NCBI RefSeq assembly: GCF_009812055.1
Contig: NZ_WQNH01000034.1
Span: 1-53,319, forward strand
Length of the DNA: 53,319 bases
DNA from: Chelativorans xinjiangensis
Lineage (GTDB): Bacteria; Pseudomonadota; Alphaproteobacteria; Rhizobiales; Rhizobiaceae
Direction of reading: 5' to 3'
Shown: piece after piece, positions 43,757-53,319 of the stretch
How the letters are laid out: each line of letters opens with the position of its first letter
How positions within the stretch are numbered: the stretch's first letter is position 1
The notes under the pieces: model-generated
The model's input: the letters and a program-made list of their open reading frames with translations, nothing else
What the model was told of the DNA's origin: nothing
Databases searched by the model: none
Program-made: the position numbers and the translations under genes

Positions 43757-46700
43757 CCGCGGCGCGCACAACGCCGCGCGTCTTCTCCATCCCGCCTGGC
43801 GTGCCCTTCCTGCCGGCGCTTGCCGAGGCGCTTTTGTCCGGTGCGCTGGTGCCGGGCTTTCGCCATGACGGGGATCCGCTGGCGCTCGCCGAGGCAACGG
43901 TCTACCTGCCCACCCGCCGCGCGGCGCGGGGGCTGAGGAGCGTGCTGGTCGAGCGGCTTGGCGGCCGTTCCGCCATCCTGCCTGTCATCCGCCCCCTCGG
44001 CGAGTTCGAGGCCGACCTTGCCGATCTGGACGGCGAGGGCGGGGCCGCCATCCTCGACCATGCGCCGCCAATCGGCGAGCTCGAGCGCGTTCTGCTGCTC
44101 GCGCCGCTGGTACGGGCTTGGAAGGCGCGTGTGCCGGCGCATGTCGCCGCGCTCTTCGAGGAAGGCGTGGTCGTGCCCGCTTCGCTGAGCGACAGCCTGT
44201 GGCTCGCTCGCGACCTTGCCGCCCTGATGGACGAGATCGAGACCGAGGAAGCCGACTGGACGAGGCTCGCGGATCTGGTGCCGGAGGAGCTTGCCGGCTG
44301 GTGGCAGGTTACCCTCGACTTCCTGGACATCGTCACCGCCGCGTGGCCGGACGTGCTGGCAGAGCGCGATCGCTCGAACCCAGCCGCCCACCGCAACGCC
44401 ATGCTGGCGGCCGAAGCCGCGAGGCTGAAGCGCAATCCCGGGAGTGGCCCTGTGATCGCCGCCGGCTCCACCGGCTCGATACCCGCCACGGCTCGGCTGC
44501 TCGCCACGATCGCCCGCCTCGACAACGGCGCCGTGGTTCTGCCCGGCCTCGACCGCTATCTTGACGAGACCTCCTGGCGGGCGGTGGGTGCGAGCGAGGA
44601 GCCCGCGGCCTGCGGCCATCCGCAATTCGGCCTGAAGAAGCTCACCGCCGGCATCGGCATCGCCCGTGCCGACGTGGCCGAGCTTGCCGCGCCATCGCCC
44701 GCGCTCGCCGCGCGGCGCCGGCTGACGAGCGAGGCGCTGCGGCCGGCGGAGACGACCGAGCTGTGGGCCGGCAACAGGGAGAGCGTCGAACAGGCCTTGC
44801 GCGATGGCGCGCTGGCCGGCGTTAGCCTGGTCGAGGCGGCGAACGAGCGCGAGGAGGCGCTTGCCGTTGCCGTGGCGCTGCGCCATGCCGTCGCCCACGA
44901 AGGGAAGACGGCCGCGCTGGTCACGCCCGACCGCGCGCTGGCGCGGCGGGTGGCGGCGGAGCTGCGCCGCTTCGGCATCGAGGCCGACGATTCGGGCGGC
45001 AGCCCGCTTGCCGACAGCGTGCCGGCCACGCTGATGCGGCTCATGCTGGAGGCCGTGTGCCGGCCCGGCGAACCGGTGGCGATCATCGGCCTCCTGAAGC
45101 ATCCGCTCCTGCAGCTCGGCCTGCCGCGTCAACAGGTGCGCGGCGCAGCGGAGCTGATCGATCTGGTGGCGCTGCGCGGCGGCACGGGGCGGCCAGACGC
45201 CGCCGCGCTTTCCGCCCTGTTCGACACGCGTCACGCTGCCCTCGCCGACGCGCGCAAGCCTTTCTGGTTCGGCCGGCTGACCAAGCGGAACCTCACCGAG
45301 GCACGCGAGGTTCTAGCGGCACTCGAAAAGGCGCTGACGCCGCTCACCGCGTTGCGGGGCGAGCGCTTGGTCGGCCTCGCCGCCGCGGCGCGCGCTTCGG
45401 CCGAGGCGCTGGAGGCTCTGGCTCGCGATGCCGACGGCAGCCTGGCCACGCTTTATGGCGGCGAGGCGGGCGAAGCGCTGGCGCGGTTCCTGCGCGAATT
45501 GGTCGACAGCCTTTCCGCGCTGGAGGTGGAGCTTGCCGAGTGGCCGGACGTCTTCGCCGCGCTCATCGCCGGGCAGGTGGTGAAGCCGGCGCACGGCGCC
45601 GACCATCGCGTCGCCATATGGGGCACGCTGGAGGCGCGCCTGCAGAGTGTCGACACGCTGGTGCTGGGCGGCCTCAACGAGGGCACCTGGCCGCAGGTGC
45701 CGGCTTCCGACCGCTTCATGTCGCGCCTCATGAAGGCCGAGCTTTCGCTCGAGCCGCCGGAGCGGCGCATCGGCCTTGCCGCGCACGACTTCATGATGGC
45801 GCTGGGCGCGCCCGAGGTGGTGCTTTCCCGCTCGGCCCGCGCCGGCGATGCGCCTGCCGTCGCCTCGCGCTGGCTGCAGCGGCTGGCGGCCTGCGCCGGG
45901 CCGGCGGAGACAGACGCCATCAAGGCGCGCGGCCGCCGCTTTATCGACTGGGCGCACGCGCTGGAGACCGGCGAGGACGAGCCTTTCGCGCCACGCCCTT
46001 GCCCCAAGCCGCCACTGGAAGCGCGGCCGCAGCGCTTCTCCATCACCGAAATCGAGACGCTGCGCCGCGACCCCTACGCCGTCTACGCAAAGCGCATACT
46101 CGGCCTCTCTCCCCTTGACCCGCTCATCCGCGATCCGGGTGCGGCCGAGCGCGGTACGCTGTTCCACGACATCCTGCAGGCGTTCATCCAGTCGGGCGCC
46201 GACCCCTGCGCCGCCGACGCGTTGGACAACCTGCTTGCGGCCGGCCGGGCGCTTTTCGCCGAAGCCGGCCTTCCTGCCGATGTCGCGGCGGTGTGGTGGC
46301 CGCGCTTCGAGCGCACGGCGCACAACGTCATTGTCTGGGAGCGCGGGCGCACCGAGGGTATCGTCGCCCGCCACGCCGAAATCCGCGCCGAACCGCTCGA
46401 AGTCGGTGCCACCGGCAAGCTGCTTGCCGGCCGCGCCGACCGCATCGACACGCGCGCCGGCAACCGCGCCGACATCATCGATTACAAGACCGGCTCCAAC
46501 CCTTCCAAGGTGCAGGCGCACCGTCTGCTCGCCCCGCAGCTTGCGCTGGAGGCCGCGCTTTTGAGCCGCGGCGCCTTTGCCGGGCTGGGCAACCCCGCTG
46601 CGGACGAACTATGCTATGTGCGGCTGAAGGCGAACGGCGCTGTGGAGCCCGAATCGATCCTGAAGATCAGGGACAGCGAGAAGACGGGCCCAGCACTCGC

Positions 46701-46878
46701 GGAAGAGGCCTGGCAGCGGCTCGAACGGCTGCTCGCCTATTACGACTCTCCGGAAGCCGGCTATCTTTCCCGCGCCCTGCCCTTCAAGGAAGGCGATATG
46801 GAGGGCGACTACGACCATCTGGCGCGTGTCCTGGAGTGGTCGGCGGGAGGTGATACCGGCGAAGAGGAGGCCGAATGA
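43753..46878 (+). CDS. addB: Double-strand break repair protein AddB
   Basis: Partner of AddA in the alphaproteobacterial AddAB helicase-nuclease, which resects broken DNA ends for RecA. The 1041-residue protein has an N-terminal helicase-like region without an intact Walker A motif (IPPGVPFLPAL at about 11-21). The C-terminal PD-(D/E)XK nuclease has the core DIIDYKTGSNPSKVQ. The start is GTG at 43753, overlapping the nucleotidyltransferase stop (GTGA). The stop overlaps the addA ATG by four bases, so the two subunits should be made in equal amounts. Confidence 0.95.
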   Translation: MTAARTTPRVFSIPPGVPFLPALAEALLSGALVPGFRHDGDPLALAEATVYLPTRRAARGLRSVLVERLGGRSAILPVIRPLGEFEADLADLDGEGGAAILDHAPPIGELERVLLLAPLVRAWKARVPAHVAALFEEGVVVPASLSDSLWLARDLAALMDEIETEEADWTRLADLVPEELAGWWQVTLDFLDIVTAAWPDVLAERDRSNPAAHRNAMLAAEAARLKRNPGSGPVIAAGSTGSIPATARLLATIARLDNGAVVLPGLDRYLDETSWRAVGASEEPAACGHPQFGLKKLTAGIGIARADVAELAAPSPALAARRRLTSEALRPAETTELWAGNRESVEQALRDGALAGVSLVEAANEREEALAVAVALRHAVAHEGKTAALVTPDRALARRVAAELRRFGIEADDSGGSPLADSVPATLMRLMLEAVCRPGEPVAIIGLLKHPLLQLGLPRQQVRGAAELIDLVALRGGTGRPDAAALSALFDTRHAALADARKPFWFGRLTKRNLTEAREVLAALEKALTPLTALRGERLVGLAAAARASAEALEALARDADGSLATLYGGEAGEALARFLRELVDSLSALEVELAEWPDVFAALIAGQVVKPAHGADHRVAIWGTLEARLQSVDTLVLGGLNEGTWPQVPASDRFMSRLMKAELSLEPPERRIGLAAHDFMMALGAPEVVLSRSARAGDAPAVASRWLQRLAACAGPAETDAIKARGRRFIDWAHALETGEDEPFAPRPCPKPPLEARPQRFSITEIETLRRDPYAVYAKRILGLSPLDPLIRDPGAAERGTLFHDILQAFIQSGADPCAADALDNLLAAGRALFAEAGLPADVAAVWWPRFERTAHNVIVWERGRTEGIVARHAEIRAEPLEVGATGKLLAGRADRIDTRAGNRADIIDYKTGSNPSKVQAHRLLAPQLALEAALLSRGAFAGLGNPAADELCYVRLKANGAVEPESILKIRDSEKTGPALAEEAWQRLERLLAYYDSPEAGYLSRALPFKEGDMEGDYDHLARVLEWSAGGDTGEEEAE

Positions 46879-49800
46879 AAAAGCCCCTCCGCATCCCCGA
46901 AGATACGCTGAAGAACCAGGCTCTCGCCTCAGACCCAGCGCTCTCGGCCTGGGTGTCGGCCCATGCCGGCTCGGGCAAGACGCATGTGCTGGCAAGCCGC
47001 GTCATCCGCCTTCTCCTGAAGGGCACGGACCCCTCGAAGATCCTCTGCCTCACCTATACGCGCGCCGCCGCCGCCAACATGGCCAACCGGGTGTTCGAAA
47101 AGCTTGCCGGCTGGAGCCTGCTGCCGGACGAGAAGCTTGCCGAGGAGATCGCCGGCCTCGAAGGCCGCAGGCCGGGACCGGATAAGCTGCGCCGCGCGCG
47201 CCAGCTCTTCGCTCGTGCGCTGGAAACGCCGGGCGGCCTGAAGATCCAGACGATCCACGCCTTCTGCGAGGCGATCCTGCACCAGTTCCCGCTGGAGGCG
47301 AACATCGCCGGCCATTTCGAGCTCTTGGATGCGCAGATGGAAGAAGCGCTGTTCGGCGAGGCGCGGCGCGACCTTCTGACCGCCGTCGCCGCCGTGGGTG
47401 ATGGCCCGATGGCGGAGGCCTTCGCGCAGGTTCTGGAGCGCGGCGGCGAGGCCGGCCTGCAGCGGCTGCTCACCGAGATTGTGGCGAAACGCGAGGAGCT
47501 GCGCCTTTTCATCGATGCCACAACAGACGGCGTCTCCTGTCTGCCTGAGCTTCTCGCCGAATTCGGTTTCGCCGAAGGCGAGACCATCGAAAACCTTGCC
47601 GCCTCGGCATGGCCCGTGCCCGGCTTCGATCCGGCGGAATATGGTCGCTTTGTCGCCGCCGCCGAGGAGACGAACGCGCGCTCGGTGCTGAAAAACATCG
47701 TCCCCACCGCCTCGCTGGGCTTTGCGGAGGTCGATCCCGTGCGCCGTCTGGAACTGCTGGCCGAGGGCTTCCTCAAGGCGGGCGGCGATCCCTACGGAGA
47801 GAGCACCTTCAGGGCGGCGCTGAAGGACCGCTTGCCCGGCCTCTACGAGCGCTATCGGGCGGCGGCGGCCTTCCTGCAGCGGGCCGCCGACCGGCTGGCG
47901 CTCTATCGTATGCTGGAGGCGACAAGCGCTGCGCTCGGCATCGCCGATGCGCTGATTTCCCGCTACGAGCGGCTGAAGCGGGCGCGCGGCTTCCTCGATT
48001 TCAGCGACCTCATCATGCGCACCGTGCGGCTTCTCGCCCGCCAGGACGTCGGCCCCTGGGTGCAGTACAAACTCGACCGCGGCATCGACCATATCCTGAT
48101 CGACGAGGCGCAGGACACGAGCCCGCCTCAATGGCAGATCGTGCGGCAACTCGCGGAAGAGTTCTTTGCCGGCGAAGGATCGCGCGCGGGAGTGGAACGC
48201 ACCATTTTCGCCGTCGGCGACGAGAAGCAGTCGATCTACTCCTTCCAGGGTGCCGAGCCTGCCGCCTTCGCCGAGAGCGGCGCCGCCTTCGACAAGCGCG
48301 TTCCGCAAGGCGGCGGGCGCTTTGCGAAGGTGCGGCTGAAGCGCTCCTTCCGCTCTACCTATGACGTTCTGCGGGCGGTCGACCTGGTGTTTTCCCGCGA
48401 AGAGGCGCGCCGCGGCCTCACCCGCGATCCCGAGCTGATCGAGCATGAAGCCGTCCGCGAGAACGCGCCCGGCTATGTGGAGGTCTGGTCTCCGCTGAGC
48501 CCGCAGGTCGTGGCGGAGCCGGACGACTGGACGCTGGCCGTAGACCATGCCTCCGCCCCCGCAGCAAGGCTCGCCGAGGTGATCGCCGACAAGATCGAGC
48601 GCTGGCTGAAGGACGGCGAGATCCTGGAAGGGCAGGGCCGGCGCCTGCGGCCAGGCGACATCATGGTCCTGGTCAGGAAGCGCGACCGCTTCGTCCATGC
48701 GCTGTCGCGCAGCCTGAAAAACCGCTATATCTCCGTGGCCGGCGCCGACCGCCTGCGCCTGACGGCCCATATCGCCGTCAAGGACCTGACGGCGCTCGGC
48801 CGCTTTCTCCTGCAGCCGCACGACGACCTGTCGCTGGCGGCGGTACTCAAGAGCCCGCTCTTCGGGCTCGACGAGGAGGCGCTGTTCCGTCTCGCCTGGC
48901 CGCGCGCCGACGGGGTCTCTCTGTTCGCCGCGCTGCGCGAGAAGGCGAAGGCCGATGGCGCGCTGGGGGCGGTCCTCGAGACGCTGGTCGACTGGCAGGC
49001 GCAAGCCGCCTTCAAGCCGGTCTTCGAATTCTATGCCGGCGTGCTCGCCGGCACGCCCGAGCGCGAGGGCGTGCGCAGCCGCTTCGTCGGCCGGCTGGGG
49101 CACGAGGCGCACGATATCCTGGACGAGTTCCTTTCCTTCTGCCTGACAGGCGAGAGGACGGGCCTGGTCGGCCTGGAGGCGTTCTTGGCGACGCTGGAGG
49201 GCGCCGCCCCCGAGATCAAGCGCGAGATGGACCAGTCGCGCGACGAAATCCGTATCATGACGGTGCACGCGGCCAAGGGGCTGGAGGCGCCGGTAGTCTT
49301 TCTCGTCGACCCCGGCAGCGCGCCGGTCAGCAACAGCCACCTGCCGATACTCATGCCTTTCCCGATGCGGGAGGCCCGGCCGGTCACCGGCTATCTGTGG
49401 CGTCAGGGCAAGGATCTTTCCAATTCGCTTGCCCGCCGTTTCGAGGCGGAGGCGCGGGAGAAGGCGGAGGACGAGTACCGCCGCCTGCTCTATGTCGGCA
49501 TGACGCGGGCCGAGGACCGGCTGATCGTCTGCGGCTATCATGGCGCGCGGCCCGCTCCCGCCACCTGGCAGACGCTCGTGCGCGATGCCTTTGCCGGCCA
49601 GGCGGAGACCGAGGAACGGGACGATCCGAAGGATTGCGCGCCGGTGCTGCGCTTTCGCGTCACGCCGCTTTCAGAGGCGGGGCCGGTGGAGGCCGTTGCC
49701 GCGCCCGAAGCGACGGGCGAGCCCTTGCCGCCGGAAATGAGACGGCCGTTGCCGCCCCCGCCCGCACTGCCGCGCCCGCTGTCGCCGTCGGGGGCCGCCG

Positions 49801-50396
49801 CGTTGATCGACGGCGGCTTTGAGATAACTCCCTCGCCGCGCTCGCCCGTCCTCGACGGCTCGGAAAGGCCGGGCCTTGCCCTGGAGCGGGGCAATGCGGT
49901 GCATCGCCTGCTGCAGGTCCTGCCCGACCTGCCACCCGCCGAGCGCGAAACGGCCGCCCGCCGCTATCTGGAGCGCCTCGGCGCCGGCTGGCCCGAGGGA
50001 GAGGCGGAAGGCGCCCTCGGCTCCGTCCTGACGATCCTGCGGGATGCCCGCTTTGCGCCGCTTTTCGCCCCCGCTTCACGGGCCGAGGTCTCCGTGATGG
50101 GTGAACTGACCATCGGCGGAGCGCGCCGCGCCGTCGCCGGCAAGGTCGACCGCCTGGCGGTGACGGAGGAGGCGGTGCTCATCGTCGACTATAAGACCAA
50201 CCGTCCGGCACCCGCCGCTCCTGCCGAGGTGCCGCTGCCCTATGTGGCCCAGCTTGCGCTCTACGCGGAGCTTTTGAAGCCGCTTTATCCGGGCCGCCAT
50301 GTCTCCGCCGCGCTGCTTTTCACCGAGGTTCCGCGCCTTCTCCCCGTGAGCGAGTCGGACATGGCCGCCGCCCTTGCCCGACTCACAAGGGCGTGA
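46875..50396 (+). CDS. addA: Double-strand break repair helicase AddA
   Basis: The 1173-residue UvrD-like motor and nuclease subunit of AddAB. Walker A is AHAGSGKT (29-36). IDEAQDTSPPQW carries motif II, GDEKQSIYSFQGAEP motif III, MTVHAAKGLEAPVVF motif V and RRLLYVGMTRAEDRL motif VI. The C-terminal nuclease core is LIVDYKTNRP, so both subunits keep their catalytic Asp and Lys. The gene is followed by trxA after 75 bases. The addB-addA-trxA order is common in Hyphomicrobiales. Confidence 0.97.
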   Translation: MKKPLRIPEDTLKNQALASDPALSAWVSAHAGSGKTHVLASRVIRLLLKGTDPSKILCLTYTRAAAANMANRVFEKLAGWSLLPDEKLAEEIAGLEGRRPGPDKLRRARQLFARALETPGGLKIQTIHAFCEAILHQFPLEANIAGHFELLDAQMEEALFGEARRDLLTAVAAVGDGPMAEAFAQVLERGGEAGLQRLLTEIVAKREELRLFIDATTDGVSCLPELLAEFGFAEGETIENLAASAWPVPGFDPAEYGRFVAAAEETNARSVLKNIVPTASLGFAEVDPVRRLELLAEGFLKAGGDPYGESTFRAALKDRLPGLYERYRAAAAFLQRAADRLALYRMLEATSAALGIADALISRYERLKRARGFLDFSDLIMRTVRLLARQDVGPWVQYKLDRGIDHILIDEAQDTSPPQWQIVRQLAEEFFAGEGSRAGVERTIFAVGDEKQSIYSFQGAEPAAFAESGAAFDKRVPQGGGRFAKVRLKRSFRSTYDVLRAVDLVFSREEARRGLTRDPELIEHEAVRENAPGYVEVWSPLSPQVVAEPDDWTLAVDHASAPAARLAEVIADKIERWLKDGEILEGQGRRLRPGDIMVLVRKRDRFVHALSRSLKNRYISVAGADRLRLTAHIAVKDLTALGRFLLQPHDDLSLAAVLKSPLFGLDEEALFRLAWPRADGVSLFAALREKAKADGALGAVLETLVDWQAQAAFKPVFEFYAGVLAGTPEREGVRSRFVGRLGHEAHDILDEFLSFCLTGERTGLVGLEAFLATLEGAAPEIKREMDQSRDEIRIMTVHAAKGLEAPVVFLVDPGSAPVSNSHLPILMPFPMREARPVTGYLWRQGKDLSNSLARRFEAEAREKAEDEYRRLLYVGMTRAEDRLIVCGYHGARPAPATWQTLVRDAFAGQAETEERDDPKDCAPVLRFRVTPLSEAGPVEAVAAPEATGEPLPPEMRRPLPPPPALPRPLSPSGAAALIDGGFEITPSPRSPVLDGSERPGLALERGNAVHRLLQVLPDLPPAERETAARRYLERLGAGWPEGEAEGALGSVLTILRDARFAPLFAPASRAEVSVMGELTIGGARRAVAGKVDRLAVTEEAVLIVDYKTNRPAPAAPAEVPLPYVAQLALYAELLKPLYPGRHVSAALLFTEVPRLLPVSESDMAAALARLTRA

Positions 50397-50471
50397 GAAA
50401 AGGGGTGCTTGAACCCTTCCCCGCCCGGCCCCACATGTCGGGGCGACACTTGCCGAGACAAGGAGAGGCTG

Positions 50472-50795
50472 ATGGCCACCGTCACCGTAGACAACAGCAA
50501 TTTTCAGGCCGACGTGCTGCAGGCGAGCGAGCCTGTGGTGGTGGATTTCTGGGCGGAATGGTGCGGCCCCTGTAAGATGATCTCCCCCGCCCTCGAGGAG
50601 ATCTCCGCCGAGCTGGGCGGCAAGATCAAGGTTGCCAAGCTCAACATCGACGAGAACCCCGAACTGGCCGCGCAGTACGGCGTGCGCTCCATTCCCACGC
50701 TGATGCTGTTCAAGAACGGTGAAGTGGCCGACATGAAGGTCGGTGCCGCGCCGAAGACGGTGCTGTCGGCGTGGATCGGTGGCGCGGTTGCATAA
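50472..50795 (+). CDS. trxA: Thioredoxin
   Basis: General cytoplasmic disulfide reductase of 107 residues with the active site WCGPC (Cys31, Cys34), cis-Pro segment [12 protein letters not shown] and DFWAEW before the active site. It donates electrons to ribonucleotide reductase, peroxiredoxins and methionine sulfoxide reductases. The ATG at 50472 has AAGGAGAGGCTG ahead of it; the upstream extension is not conserved. It is followed by a strong terminator shared with the convergent folC. Confidence 0.97.
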   Translation: MATVTVDNSNFQADVLQASEPVVVDFWAEWCGPCKMISPALEEISAELGGKIKVAKLNIDENPELAAQYGVRSIPTLMLFKNGEVADMKVGAAPKTVLSAWIGGAVA

Positions 50796-50823
50796 CCGGC
50801 CTGAGCGGTCTTTCGATACGTGG

Positions 50824-50853
50824 AAAGCCCGGTGAAAGCCGGGCTTTTTCTTT
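50824..50853 (+). terminator. Terminator between trxA and folC
   Basis: AAAGCCCGG-TGAAAG-CCGGGCTTT is a 9-bp stem, followed by TTCTTT on the plus strand. The A-run on the other side lets it also end folC transcripts on the minus strand. Confidence 0.85.
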
Positions 50854-50868
50854 GAAGCGGTCCACCTT

Positions 50869-52197
50869 TCAATCCGGAGGCGTGCCGTTCTCCGCCAGGA
50901 CCTCGCCGACGAGGTAGAGCGAACCGCCGATGAGGATGCGTGGCGGCACCTCGCCGTCCCACGTGTCGGCCAGCAGCTTCAGCGCATTGGAGACCGAGTT
51001 TACCGGCTCCGCCGAGAGGCCGGCGCTGTTGGCGCGGGCGGCGAGCTCGCTGTTGGGCGTGCCGGCATCGCTGCTTTCCACGGGCACCGTATAGACATGC
51101 CGCGCCATGCCCTCGAAGGCGCGAAAATAGCCGGTCTGGTCCTTGGTGTTGAGCATGCCGGTAATGAGGATGAGCGGCCTCGGCCGCTTCTCCTCCGCTT
51201 CCGCCAGGGCCTCGGCGATCACCGCCCCGGCGCCGGGATTGTGCCCGCCGTCGATCCAGATTTCCGTACCCTCCGGCGCCATCGTCGAAAGCCGGCCCTC
51301 GGGCAGCCTCTGCAGGCGCCCCGGCCATGAGATGCTGGACATGGCGCGCTCGGCCGCGCGGTGGCCGATGGTGAAGCCGGCGGCCCTGACAGCGGCGATG
51401 GCCGCCGCTGCGTTGGCGATCTGATGGCGGCCGGCAAGGCGCGGCAGCGGCAGATCGAAGAGGCCGTCTTCGTCCTGATAGACCATGCGGCCGTTCTCCT
51501 CCACGGCGATGAAGTCCTGCCCGTAGACCTTGAGCGGGCAGTCGAGCCGCTCCGCCGTCTCCACCAGCACGTCGCGCGCCGCGTCCCACTCCTGCTGGCC
51601 GATAACGACGGGCGAGCCGGCCTTGATGATGCCGGCCTTCTCCGCCGCGATCAGCTCCACCCGGTCGCCCAGATAGGCTTCGTGATCGAGCGAGACCGGC
51701 ATGATGAGGCTGACGGCGGGGTGCGCGATGACATTGGTGGCATCGAAGCGCCCGCCGAGCCCCACCTCGACGATGGCCGCATCCGCCGGATGCTCGGAAA
51801 AGAGCACGAACATGACCGCGGTCAGGATCTCGAAGACCGTGATCTGCTCGCCGCGATTGGCCTCCGCCACCCGCTCCACCGCCTCGGCCAGCACCGCGTC
51901 CTCCACCAGCCGCCCTCCGCCGGGGGCGGCGACGCGGTAGCGCTCGTGCCAGTTCACCAGATGGGGGGAAGTGTGGACATGCGCTGTCTTGCCGGAAGCT
52001 TCGATAAGGGCGCGCGCGAAGGCGGCCGCCGAACCCTTGCCGTTCGTGCCGGCGATGTGGATGACCGGCGGCAGCTTCTCGTGCGGGTTGCCGAGACGTT
52101 GAAGCAGCCGCTCGATGCGCTCCAGCGCCAGGTCGAAGCCCTTCGGATGGAGCGACATCAGCCGCTCGATGGCGCGTTCGGCGGTATCCACGGTCAT
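50869..52197 (-). CDS. folC: Bifunctional folylpolyglutamate/dihydrofolate synthase
   Basis: Adds glutamate to dihydropteroate and to reduced folates with ATP. The 442-residue Mur-ligase-like protein has the P-loop GTNGKGS (50-56) and TSPHLVNWHERYRV. Its central domain holds VGLGGRFDATNVI, and the C-terminal domain IDGGHNPGAGAVI. GAGGG precedes the ATG. It lies 34 bases after accD in the conserved trpA-accD-folC order. Confidence 0.96.
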   Translation of the reverse strand: MTVDTAERAIERLMSLHPKGFDLALERIERLLQRLGNPHEKLPPVIHIAGTNGKGSAAAFARALIEASGKTAHVHTSPHLVNWHERYRVAAPGGGRLVEDAVLAEAVERVAEANRGEQITVFEILTAVMFVLFSEHPADAAIVEVGLGGRFDATNVIAHPAVSLIMPVSLDHEAYLGDRVELIAAEKAGIIKAGSPVVIGQQEWDAARDVLVETAERLDCPLKVYGQDFIAVEENGRMVYQDEDGLFDLPLPRLAGRHQIANAAAAIAAVRAAGFTIGHRAAERAMSSISWPGRLQRLPEGRLSTMAPEGTEIWIDGGHNPGAGAVIAEALAEAEEKRPRPLILITGMLNTKDQTGYFRAFEGMARHVYTVPVESSDAGTPNSELAARANSAGLSAEPVNSVSNALKLLADTWDGEVPPRILIGGSLYLVGEVLAENGTPPD

Positions 52198-52231
52198 GGG
52201 TTGCCCTCAAAGGCGAGGCAGGATGGCACGA

Positions 52232-53158
52232 TCACGCTTGCTCGGACGCTTCGGCAAGCTCCGCTTTGGCCGGCGCCGGCAGAACTGCGGGCGCGCTCTC
52301 GGCCTCTTCGTACGTCTTGAGCAGGATCTTGATGAGCCGCGCCACCGTGGCTTTCATCTCCAGCCTGGAGACCACCATGTCCACCATGCCGTGCTCCATC
52401 AGATATTCGGCGCGCTGGAAACCCTCGGGCAGCTTCTCGCGGATCGTCTGTTCGATCACGCGCGGTCCGGCGAAGCCGATCAGCGCTCCAGGCTCGGCGA
52501 TGTGTATGTCGCCCAGCATGGCATAGGAGGCGGTCACGCCGCCGGTGGTTGGGTCGGTGAGAACGACGATATAGGGGAGCCCCGCTTCCTTTAGCCGGTC
52601 GACGGCAACCGTGGTGCGCGGCAGCTGCATCAGCGAGAAGATGCCCTCCTGCATGCGCGCACCGCCGGAAGCGGCGAACAGCACCAGCGGCAGCCGCCGC
52701 TCGACGGCCGTCTCGAAGCCGCGGATAATGGCCTCGCCCGCCGCCATGCCGAGCGACCCGCCGATGAAGGCGAAATCCTGCACGGTGGCCAGCACCTCCT
52801 GACCCTCGATGCGGCCGACGGCGTTCAGCACCGCGTCTTCGAGGTTGGTCTTGGCCTTGGCGTCACGCAGGCGGTCGCTGTAGCGCCGCTCGTCGCGGAA
52901 CTTCAGCGGGTCGACCGGCGCCTTGGGGTTTCCCAGCGTCTCGTAGGCGCCGTCGTCGAAGAAGAATTTCAGCCGCTCACGCCCGCTGATCTTCATATGG
53001 TGGCCGGAGGAGGGGATGACCCACTGGTTCTCTTCCAGGTCCTTGTGGAAGACCATCTCGCCCGTCTCGGGATCCTTGATCCAGAGGTTCTCCGGCATAT
53101 CGCGGCGACCGAGCATGGAGCTGATCTTCGGCCGCACATAATTGGTGATCCAGTTCAT
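52232..53158 (-). CDS. accD: Acetyl-CoA carboxylase carboxyltransferase subunit beta
   Basis: Beta subunit of the carboxyltransferase that transfers carboxyl from biotin to acetyl-CoA, the first step of fatty acid synthesis. The 308-residue protein has the crotonase-like domain with [26 protein letters not shown] and [18 protein letters not shown]. The N-terminal zinc ribbon of the E. coli enzyme (four Cys) is absent: the two positions read KDPETGE and IPSSGHH with no cysteine at all. Rhizobial AccD proteins tend to lose this site, so it need not harm function. AAAGGG precedes the ATG. Confidence 0.96.
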   Translation of the reverse strand: MNWITNYVRPKISSMLGRRDMPENLWIKDPETGEMVFHKDLEENQWVIPSSGHHMKISGRERLKFFFDDGAYETLGNPKAPVDPLKFRDERRYSDRLRDAKAKTNLEDAVLNAVGRIEGQEVLATVQDFAFIGGSLGMAAGEAIIRGFETAVERRLPLVLFAASGGARMQEGIFSLMQLPRTTVAVDRLKEAGLPYIVVLTDPTTGGVTASYAMLGDIHIAEPGALIGFAGPRVIEQTIREKLPEGFQRAEYLMEHGMVDMVVSRLEMKATVARLIKILLKTYEEAESAPAVLPAPAKAELAEASEQA

Positions 53159-53213
53159 GGGCTAGCCCTTTCCGTTTCCGTTCCGGACAGCACCTTGTCC
53201 GGCAAGAATGCGT

Positions 53214-53319
53214 TCATTGTTCGGCGGTTGCAAGACGCGCCTCTTTTACGCCCTCCGCCAGCCCGCGCACCAGTGTCGATACGGCCTCGGCGGGGTCGGC
53301 GGTGGTTTTGCCGTCGGGG
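53214..53319 (-). CDS. trpA: Tryptophan synthase alpha subunit, C-terminal end (runs off the window)
   Basis: Only the last 34 codons are in the window, ending at the TGA at 53214. The readable part is PDGKTTADPAEAVSTLV, then RGLAEGVKEARLATAEQ and stop. It fits the last helix of TrpA: a short acidic or polar segment followed by an amphipathic helix of the kind VxxLVxxLAxGV. The trpA-accD-folC order is standard in Hyphomicrobiales, which is the main support. The 55 bases between this stop and accD suggest one transcript. Confidence 0.7.
   Translation of the reverse strand, partial: PDGKTTADPAEAVSTLVRGLAEGVKEARLATAEQ

Noticed and set aside
46929-49541. 870-codon minus-strand frame inside addA
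   Set aside because: Antisense shadow of AddA; the translation is low-complexity in Arg, Ala, Gly and His with no recognisable domain, while the plus strand has all helicase motifs.

Overview
This is a GC-rich chromosomal segment from an alphaproteobacterium. Conserved gene blocks (aroA-cmk-rpsA, trpA-accD-folC, addB-addA-trxA, ubiE-ubiB), class II AroA, the FYDLN acid-tail protein and Rhizobiales-type mosaic repeats point to Hyphomicrobiales, probably near Phyllobacteriaceae. The genus cannot be fixed from the sequence alone. Most of the window is housekeeping and core accessory content. I see no prophage, insertion sequence, CRISPR array or rRNA.

Layout. 0.2-7.5 kb: nucleoside salvage. upp and a membrane-anchored aspartic protease face a tightly overlapping minus-strand operon: nucleoside ABC transporter (ATPase, two permeases), cdd, punA, deoA. 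punA carries a large internal in-frame deletion. 7.6-8.5 kb: slyX and a frameshifted VOC gene. 8.5-13.3 kb: aroA-cmk-rpsA (minus), the FYDLN protein and tRNA-Ala(GGC). 13.5-14.1 kb: an AT-rich membrane-protein gene next to the tRNA, the clearest foreign-looking piece. 14.2-17.2 kb: small stress or regulatory genes: NIPSNAP, DUF1127, an extended ArsR-like regulator that looks leaderless, and a DUF892 ferritin-like protein. 17.2-22.4 kb: a TAXI-type TRAP transporter with DUF1850, an ICL/PEPM-family enzyme and dut. 22.7-27.8 kb: prfC, a 1-Cys peroxiredoxin, ubiE and ubiB.

28.0-31.1 kb holds the most striking gene, a single polypeptide that joins an endonuclease-Q-like PHP nuclease to a UvrD/Rep helicase. 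31.4-35.0 kb: TPR lipoprotein, M17 aminopeptidase, MarR regulator and NlpC/P60 hydrolase. 35.0-40.1 kb: an iron-associated periplasmic operon (imelysin, di-heme oxidoreductase, second imelysin, DUF1513). 40.2-43.8 kb: uppP, fzlA-like GST, queG and a MurU-like nucleotidyltransferase. 43.8-53.3 kb: addB-addA-trxA, then folC, accD and the 3' end of trpA on the other strand.

Several intergenic repeats are scattered through the window. Three copies of a roughly 100-bp mosaic element have a terminal palindrome (14.1, 22.5 and 38.7 kb). Two REP-like GGATCC palindromes lie at 13.4 and 31.3 kb. One copy of the mosaic element supplies a gene's stop codon and another splits the iron operon. All family assignments rest on recognising motifs by eye; no database search was run.
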